Origin: a virus
IMG/VR virus record: IMGVR_UViG_3300021961_000325
Coordinates: 1 to 34,048 of that record
Reading direction: 5' to 3' (one strand)
DNA: 34,048 bases
Both the position numbers and the translations under genes were made by a program. Shown here in pieces: positions 30,292-34,048 of this stretch (position 1 is the stretch's first letter; each line of letters opens with the position of its first letter). The notes beneath the pieces were generated by a model. That model did not search any database. It worked only from the letters and a program-made list of their open reading frames with translations, and was not told where the DNA came from.

Positions 30292-31188
30292 TCAAGCCCA
30301 ATTCTTTGCCATATTGAAGTTTGCGCGACTGAATTGGTAGCGATCAACAATCTTCATTGTGCCATAATCGTTTGACATAACATAACCTTCGTGATCACTC
30401 TCATCATCACCAATCTTGCACGAAATGCTATCATCAGTGTGAATGAAGAAGAACAAATCTACCTTGATTGAATACATTAACTTCCACAAACGCAGCAGGT
30501 TGATGTCAACATCATAATTTTCTGCAATTTCATGTTCATCCACCTCCTTACCCTCACGGATGTAGGAATTGATGATTTTTTTGAGTTCTGTTGCTTGTTT
30601 GTTGCTTACAAACTCACAAAGAGTGCTCATTTGCTTAGCAAACTTGCAGATGTCTTCGATGTCCTCACGATGAGGGCAAATAGATGCCTTAGGAGACACA
30701 AACTTGACATAATGAGTATCCGTGATGATAAAGTTCATCGGATACGCAACAGCATCCCTCAGATCATTCTCTGCAATGTAGAATGTATGAGGAGCAATAA
30801 TGATCTCTTGATCTACTACCTCAGGGAACTTGTAAGTGATCGTATTGGGGCGAAAAGTATCAGAACCGCCAAAACCAATAAAATCCCCTTGAAAGATATA
30901 ATCTGTGCGAGGAAGATAATCAAGGCAAGCATGAAGAATAGACGCAACTTTACCTTCATGGTTCGCATCAATTTCATCGTGTGAATGATTGATCTTGATC
31001 TTTACTTTGTTGAAGACAGATTTAGTGCCAACGAAGAACTTACCATTGGCAGGATTGCGACCCCAAACAATAGCAGGAGCACCATCAATCTTGACACTGA
31101 TAGTAGAATCAGCACTGAACCAATCAAGTACAGAAAGATCACCCGTGAGGATCTGATCTTCAGGGTGTTCTAGGTGAGTGTTCTTCAT
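30292..31188 (-). CDS. KxDG nucleotidyltransferase (ligase-like) protein
   Basis: 298 aa. The motifs of the covalent nucleotidyltransferase superfamily (DNA/RNA ligases, capping enzymes) are visible in order: motif I KIDG at residues 33-36 (Lys33 the candidate adenylated residue), a FFVGTKS segment at 51-57, FQGDFIGFG at 99-107, EGYVM at 267-271 as motif IV, and MKIVD at 278-282 as motif V. The long insert at 110-250 is unlike standard ligases. The family is common in T4-like cyanophages (DUF6267 as I recall) without a tested function. A nick- or RNA-repair role is plausible. The ATG directly abuts repeat copy 8, and the conserved opening NTHLEHPED supports this start. Confidence 0.75.
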   Translation of the reverse strand: MKNTHLEHPEDQILTGDLSVLDWFSADSTISVKIDGAPAIVWGRNPANGKFFVGTKSVFNKVKIKINHSHDEIDANHEGKVASILHACLDYLPRTDYIFQGDFIGFGGSDTFRPNTITYKFPEVVDQEIIIAPHTFYIAENDLRDAVAYPMNFIITDTHYVKFVSPKASICPHREDIEDICKFAKQMSTLCEFVSNKQATELKKIINSYIREGKEVDEHEIAENYDVDINLLRLWKLMYSIKVDLFFFIHTDDSISCKIGDDESDHEGYVMSNDYGTMKIVDRYQFSRANFNMAKNWA

Positions 31189-31216
31189 ACTATAGGTCCA
31201 CTTTGAAGGTGAGTAA
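31189..31216 (-). repeat. 28-bp early-region repeat, copy 8 (one mismatch)
   Basis: Single change: plus-strand TTTGAAGG instead of TTTGGAGG. It lies 11 nt after the stop of the 67-aa gene and directly next to the ATG at 31188. Confidence 0.95.
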
Positions 31217-31227
31217 CTTTTATTGCC

Positions 31228-31431
31228 TCAAACTTCCATCAGTTTCTGTAGACGATTGCGAATATCAAAGAGTTCCATATCATCCATATCTACAGCATCA
31301 AAATCTACAGGAGCAAACTCTTCAAGATTTACACTACCATCGGAATAGATGGGAGCATAGTATAGCTCATCTCCATCTTCTTGCGACAGAGTATAAACAC
31401 AACCGTGGTTGGCAGAAGTAACGAAGATCAT
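31228..31431 (-). CDS. 67-aa acidic protein, unknown
   Basis: MIFVTSANHGCVYTLSQEDG, then DELYYAPIYSDGSVNLEEFA and a strongly acidic run (DFDAVDMDDMELFD). A beta-hairpin-like N-terminus and a helical end. An upstream in-frame ATG at 31473 has an AGGAG site but lies within a terminator-like stem-loop; I prefer the internal start because the likely homologous pattern begins FVTSxNxGxxYxLS. The downstream repeat copy 8 follows its stop. Confidence 0.65.
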   Translation of the reverse strand: MIFVTSANHGCVYTLSQEDGDELYYAPIYSDGSVNLEEFAPVDFDAVDMDDMELFDIRNRLQKLMEV

Positions 31432-31457
31432 TGGAGTTTCAGGAACAAAGGTACAAT

Positions 31458-31489
31458 AAAGGAGCACAAGCATAAAAGCAAGTGCTCCT
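31458..31489 (-). terminator. Terminator-like stem-loop
   Basis: Perfect 8-bp stem AGGAGCAC/GTGCTCCT (31460-31467 with 31482-31489), with a further GC pair pair inside the loop, then a weak U-rich tail on the minus strand. It follows the stop of the 88-aa gene by 11 nt. Confidence 0.6.
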
Positions 31490-31500
31490 GTGGCAGTTTA

Positions 31501-31767
31501 TCAAGCGGAACGACGCTTGCTGGTTTTGGTAACTTTCACTGCTTGAGTATCAACAGGAGGCAACACATTTGCATTGACAACCTCATAAACAAATGCAGTG
31601 AAACGATTCATAACAAACAGAGTTTGATTTACAAACTTGCGAACTTTGTTTGCACCATCGTTCTCATTGAATGAACGAATGAAGAACTGAACTACGCCAA
31701 CAAAGATGGCAGAGATGGTAGCAACGTTCTTGACAAGAGTATCAACGAAAGTCCAGTAAAAAGTCAT
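31501..31767 (-). CDS. 88-aa membrane-associated basic protein
   Basis: Opens MTFYWTFVDTLVKNVATISA then IFVGVVQFFIRSF, a hydrophobic stretch at residues 15-30. A helical, basic segment (KVRKFVNQTLFVMNRFTAFV) and a Lys/Arg-rich tail (KVTKTSKRRSA) follow. Probably one membrane helix with a basic cytoplasmic tail. Preceded by a GC hairpin and repeat copy 9, and closed by a stem-loop, so it is a one-gene unit. Function unknown; a role at the host membrane is a guess. Confidence 0.75.
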   Translation of the reverse strand: MTFYWTFVDTLVKNVATISAIFVGVVQFFIRSFNENDGANKVRKFVNQTLFVMNRFTAFVYEVVNANVLPPVDTQAVKVTKTSKRRSA

Positions 31768-31787
31768 AGTTTGGGTTAGAAACTGCG

Positions 31788-31805
31788 GTGGGGAGCGATC
31801 CCCAC
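31788..31805 (-). promoter_or_regulatory. GC hairpin in the leader after repeat copy 9
   Basis: Perfect 7-bp stem GTGGGGA/TCCCCAC with a 4-nt loop, directly next to the TATAGT end of repeat copy 9 and 20 nt before the ATG at 31767. Same arrangement as at copy 1 although the sequences differ. Confidence 0.6.
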
Positions 31806-31833
31806 ACTATAGGTCCACTTTGGAGGTGAGTAA
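31806..31833 (-). repeat. 28-bp early-region repeat, copy 9
   Basis: Perfect copy, 2 nt after the stop of the methyltransferase gene (31836) and 38 nt before the ATG at 31767; a hairpin fills part of the gap. Confidence 0.97.
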
Positions 31834-31835
31834 CT

Positions 31836-32660
31836 TTAATTTGTTTCGTAGTTTGTGATATAAAGGTGCTTTACTTTAGCTCCAGAGTGATCCTTTCCCT
31901 TACCAAATCGTTGAGCATAAGCAAAGTCCTTCTCGATAATATTGAAGTCTTTGTAACTCTCTCGATAGAACTCATGGTCAGAGTGAACAATCATCCATTT
32001 ACCCTTTGTTGCTTTCAGACAACCTAAAAGGTCTTCATGTAGTCTTGAACCACCATCACCCTCAGTGTATCCTAGTCGCTCAAGATAGGGAGGATCAATG
32101 AACACAAAGTCATCTGCATTGATTTCACCAAACAGATCCACAAATGACCCATATCGGAATACACATTGCTTCTTCAGGAAATTGTGATGATCTGGGGTCA
32201 AATTGCACGAAAATCGTTTATAGTGACCGAAGGGTACATTAAACTCACCTTTGGCATTGTATCTTTCCATTCCAGAGAAACACAACTGTCGTACAATAAT
32301 GTATGACAATGCTCTCTGGAGTTGATCTACACAATCCCATGATTGATTGATTGCTTCTCGCGCAGCATAAAACTCTTTCTGAAGATCATCATGCTCCAGT
32401 CCTTTGATACAATCAACCTTTACTTGTAGTTGAGGATAAAGATCCTCATTTGCGACCACGGAGTATAAGTTAATGACATCGCGATTGATGTCACTCATCA
32501 GAGCAGGATAACCCAACCCAAATGATACTGCAGCACCACCACAGAAGGGTTCTACAACCCTTGAAAACTGTGATGGTAGCATTTGTTTGATGAGTGGCAA
32601 TTCTTTACTCTTGCCACCCATATATTTTACAACAGGTTTTAGACAGATGATTGGTTTCAT
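31836..32660 (-). CDS. dam: D12-class DNA adenine N6-methyltransferase (Dam-like)
   Basis: 274 aa, the size of Dam and T4 Dam (259-278 aa). The AdoMet motif PFCGG is at 38-42 (with KYMGGKSK at 12-19), SDINRDVINLY at 56-66, MERYNAKGEFNVPFG at 131-145 and the catalytic DPPY at 189-192. It transfers a methyl group to N6 of adenine, most likely in a short palindrome such as GATC, although the target cannot be read from sequence. It could shield phage DNA from host nucleases. A TTGAAG-17-TATAAT promoter lies just upstream, without a copy of the 28-bp repeat. The gene immediately upstream encodes a PD-(D/E)XK nuclease candidate. Confidence 0.92.
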   Translation of the reverse strand: MKPIICLKPVVKYMGGKSKELPLIKQMLPSQFSRVVEPFCGGAAVSFGLGYPALMSDINRDVINLYSVVANEDLYPQLQVKVDCIKGLEHDDLQKEFYAAREAINQSWDCVDQLQRALSYIIVRQLCFSGMERYNAKGEFNVPFGHYKRFSCNLTPDHHNFLKKQCVFRYGSFVDLFGEINADDFVFIDPPYLERLGYTEGDGGSRLHEDLLGCLKATKGKWMIVHSDHEFYRESYKDFNIIEKDFAYAQRFGKGKDHSGAKVKHLYITNYETN

Positions 32661-32681
32661 AGGTACTCAATCTTTCTCTTA

Positions 32682-32710
32682 ATTATACCATCAAAGACCC
32701 ATTTCTTCAA
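32682..32710 (-). promoter_or_regulatory. Sigma70-type promoter of the methyltransferase gene
   Basis: Minus strand: TTGAAG (32705-32710), 17-bp spacer, perfect TATAAT (32682-32687). It starts inside the end of the nuclease gene; the predicted start is about 15 nt before the dam ATG. This separates dam expression from the repeat-driven genes. Confidence 0.7.
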
Positions 32711-33251
32711 GGATCGGAGCAACAACCTCGCGGAGGAAGGTGAAGTATTCTTCAGCGGTGAAAGGTGCTTGAATGGTCTCAATCATCCAATTCACACCAT
32801 AAACTTCCACGCCTTTGTTGTTATACTTGGTTTTCTCTTTCTTGCTAACTTCTGCAACAACAGGGACAAAATATCCAGACTTGACATTTACACCAAGAAC
32901 GCTGGTAATGTCATTGATCTTGTCATTAGATGCACGAACTTTCTCACTATCAAAGTTGAGATTGCACTTGCTTTCGAGATACCAAGTCTCATCAATTCTG
33001 AACAAATGATCAATCTGACGTGTGCGACCATTCACATCAATCAGATTGCTTTCTTCGATGAGATTTTGTGCCGCCAGACTGTCACTGATAACAGTGTTCC
33101 AGAACTGCTCAATTCTCTCACCGAAAGCAATCAAAATCGACTGAGGAGAAACACGATCATCAAGACCAAGTGCCTGAAGAATGTAAGATTCGGTCTGCTT
33201 TGGTTTGATAGACAGAACCAGCGGCAGTAGGTTTTCTTCTAGGTAGGTCAT
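32691..33251 (-). CDS. Putative PD-(D/E)XK endonuclease
   Basis: 186 aa. A restriction-like catalytic pattern is visible: NGRTRQIDHLFRIDETWYLE then SK, that is Asp81 followed by Glu93-x-Lys95, with an upstream Glu (residue 45) in a helix. The order helix, strand with D, strand with ExK, helix with charged residues (FDSEKVRASNDKIND) is that of type II restriction or related nucleases. Its stop is 30 nt before the dam ATG, so the two form an adjacent pair as in type II restriction-modification systems. It may instead be a repair or host-DNA-degrading nuclease. Starts 16 nt downstream of repeat copy 10. Confidence 0.65.
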   Translation of the reverse strand: MTYLEENLLPLVLSIKPKQTESYILQALGLDDRVSPQSILIAFGERIEQFWNTVISDSLAAQNLIEESNLIDVNGRTRQIDHLFRIDETWYLESKCNLNFDSEKVRASNDKINDITSVLGVNVKSGYFVPVVAEVSKKEKTKYNNKGVEVYGVNWMIETIQAPFTAEEYFTFLREVVAPILEEMGL

Positions 33252-33267
33252 TTTGATTGGTTGCTGT

Positions 33268-33295
33268 ACTATAGGTCCACTTTAGAGGTGAGTAA
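33268..33295 (-). repeat. 28-bp early-region repeat, copy 10 (one mismatch)
   Basis: Single change: plus-strand TTTAGAGG instead of TTTGGAGG. It lies 2 nt after the stop of the 58-aa gene (33298) and 16 nt before the ATG at 33251. Confidence 0.95.
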
Positions 33296-33297
33296 CT

Positions 33298-33474
33298 TTA
33301 ATTGATAGGAAGTTTGCCCAGTGATTTACCCTTTTTGTGGGCATCAATGAACTTTCTAGCTGATGCTTCAGTCCTACACACTTTGAGTTGCTCTCCGTTG
33401 TGAATGACCATCAGTTGCTTACCATAAGGAATGGCAGCATAGTTACCCTTACCGACAATAAATCCTTCCATCAT
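33298..33474 (-). CDS. 58-aa basic protein, unknown
   Basis: Opens MMEGFIVGKGNYAAIPYGKQ, then LMVIHNGEQLKVCRTEASAR and a basic end (KFIDAHKKGKSLGKLPIN). Beta-rich front and helical, Lys-rich end. The double ATG overlaps the upstream stop (ATGATG over TGA); either Met may be used. The YGKQLMVIHNGEQLKVCRTEASARKFI pattern is of a type I recall from small cyanophage proteins without function. Confidence 0.75.
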   Translation of the reverse strand: MMEGFIVGKGNYAAIPYGKQLMVIHNGEQLKVCRTEASARKFIDAHKKGKSLGKLPIN

Positions 33475-34048
33475 ACCAACTGGGTTGCTTCAGTTTCACC
33501 TTCAATTTGAGGCATCGACCAGATCTCAAGAGGAAGATCAGAGATCGAAACTTTTGGTAGTGTAATCATTCCACCAAAAACAGAACTGATTTTTTGACTG
33601 AAGAAGTTGATAGGACCAACAAAGATTTCTTCCATCACTTTTACAATCTCAGAGCGTTCAGATTCGATTTGACTTTCGTGCTCTGCGTTGCTATAAACTA
33701 GGACACGAACTTTCTCACTCTTAGCCCACGCTTGAAATGCCCATTTCAGAATGTCACCAGCGTAACGATAGGTGAACTGTCCATCAAGAACTTTGCTCCT
33801 GACAGCAACTCCATCTACAGACGAGTAGTTGTTGTTACCAAAGAAAGGATTTGAAGTAATCCAATCTTTTTGTTCCTCTTTTGTTGTGTTAAAAACTTTA
33901 GTGGATTTTGTTTTCTTATCCAGAATAGCATTCACAATGGATGTGATTGTTGGGCGATAAGAATAACGCTCATCAACTCCAGTTACGGACAAAAGTTCAT
34001 CAACAACTTCTTTTGTTTGAGGAAGGTTGTTCTCTTCGATTACAAGTT
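33471..34048 (-). CDS. C-terminal part of a gene cut by the window edge
   Basis: The frame is open to the right edge, so the true start is outside; 191 residues are visible, ending EIWSMPQIEGETEATQLV. A possible TTG start at 33992 is not needed. The visible part has a helical front (ENNLPQTKEVVDELLSVTGV), a YRYAGDILKWAFQAWAKSEK segment, a strand VRVLVYS and acidic helices. No motif is recognised. It is coupled to the 58-aa gene by ATGA. Confidence 0.8.
   Translation of the reverse strand, partial: LVIEENNLPQTKEVVDELLSVTGVDERYSYRPTITSIVNAILDKKTKSTKVFNTTKEEQKDWITSNPFFGNNNYSSVDGVAVRSKVLDGQFTYRYAGDILKWAFQAWAKSEKVRVLVYSNAEHESQIESERSEIVKVMEEIFVGPINFFSQKISSVFGGMITLPKVSISDLPLEIWSMPQIEGETEATQLV

Noticed and set aside
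30532-30984. 150-codon plus-strand frame opposite the KxDG gene
   Set aside because: The opposite frame carries the ordered nucleotidyltransferase motifs; the plus frame has none and no promoter or ribosome site.
24806-33295. The repeat as a CRISPR array
   Set aside because: Spacings are irregular (about 410 to 1460 bp), the intervals are genes rather than short unique spacers, and no cas gene is present.
24806-33295. The repeat as a T7-type promoter because it contains ACTCAC and CTATAG
   Set aside because: In T7-class promoters the two parts are adjacent; here they are separated by more than ten bases, and no single-subunit RNA polymerase gene is seen.
1-34048. tRNA or rRNA genes
   Set aside because: I looked for cloverleaf-type arms and TTC-loop patterns in the intergenic spaces and saw none; nearly all sequence is coding.

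Overview
The window is part of the genome of a T4-like (Tevenvirinae-related) myovirus, most probably a marine cyanophage of Synechococcus or Prochlorococcus. The reasons are a contiguous T4-type baseplate block (gp25, gp6, a gp7-position giant, gp8, a DUF4815-type structural protein), T4-like late promoter octamers (TATAAATA or NATAAATA), very AT-rich structural genes, and a run of tiny overlapping genes of the kind found in cyanomyovirus early regions. No host metabolic genes and no tRNA, CRISPR array or insertion sequence were found. Every supported gene lies on the minus strand, so transcription runs from the right end of the window to the left.

Layout, left to right. 1-65: start of a truncated gene. 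106-21349: virion baseplate and tail genes (381-aa structural protein, 1416-aa DUF4815-like protein, gp8-like protein, a 3982-aa giant with repeats and a YHYH-type domain, gp6, gp25). 21373-22132: two short genes of unknown function leading into the baseplate operon. 22172-23233: a short operon with a glycosyltransferase, driven by a good sigma70-type promoter and closed by a strong terminator. 23292-25024: small conserved cyanophage genes, including two found only by reading other frames (a 53-aa membrane protein and a 35-aa Arg/Gly/Pro peptide). 25025-25402: the only gene-free stretch over 300 bp; it holds promoters, repeated ACATTTAAA boxes, a Fur-box-like palindrome and a terminator. 25403-34048: densely packed small genes with ATGA/TAATG overlaps, plus larger enzymes: a KxDG nucleotidyltransferase-like protein, a D12-class adenine methyltransferase, a PD-(D/E)XK nuclease candidate and a NUMOD-like putative mobile nuclease.

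The most striking feature is a 28-bp element present ten times between 24806 and 33295, eight times perfectly. Each copy lies between two genes and in five cases abuts a start codon, so it divides the early region into about ten cassettes. On the coding strand it carries a TATAGT box, a conserved CTCAC box 14 nt upstream, and an eight-base identity to the 3' tail of 16S rRNA. It is most simply a phage-specific promoter or activator site, but start codons directly next to the TATAGT box do not fit a standard promoter, so an RNA-level role (leader, processing or translation element) is also possible.

How the genes fit together (inference): the right half probably encodes early or middle host-takeover, DNA modification and nucleic-acid functions under the shared repeat; the left half encodes late virion proteins from sparse late promoters, several of which overlap stop codons of the preceding gene.
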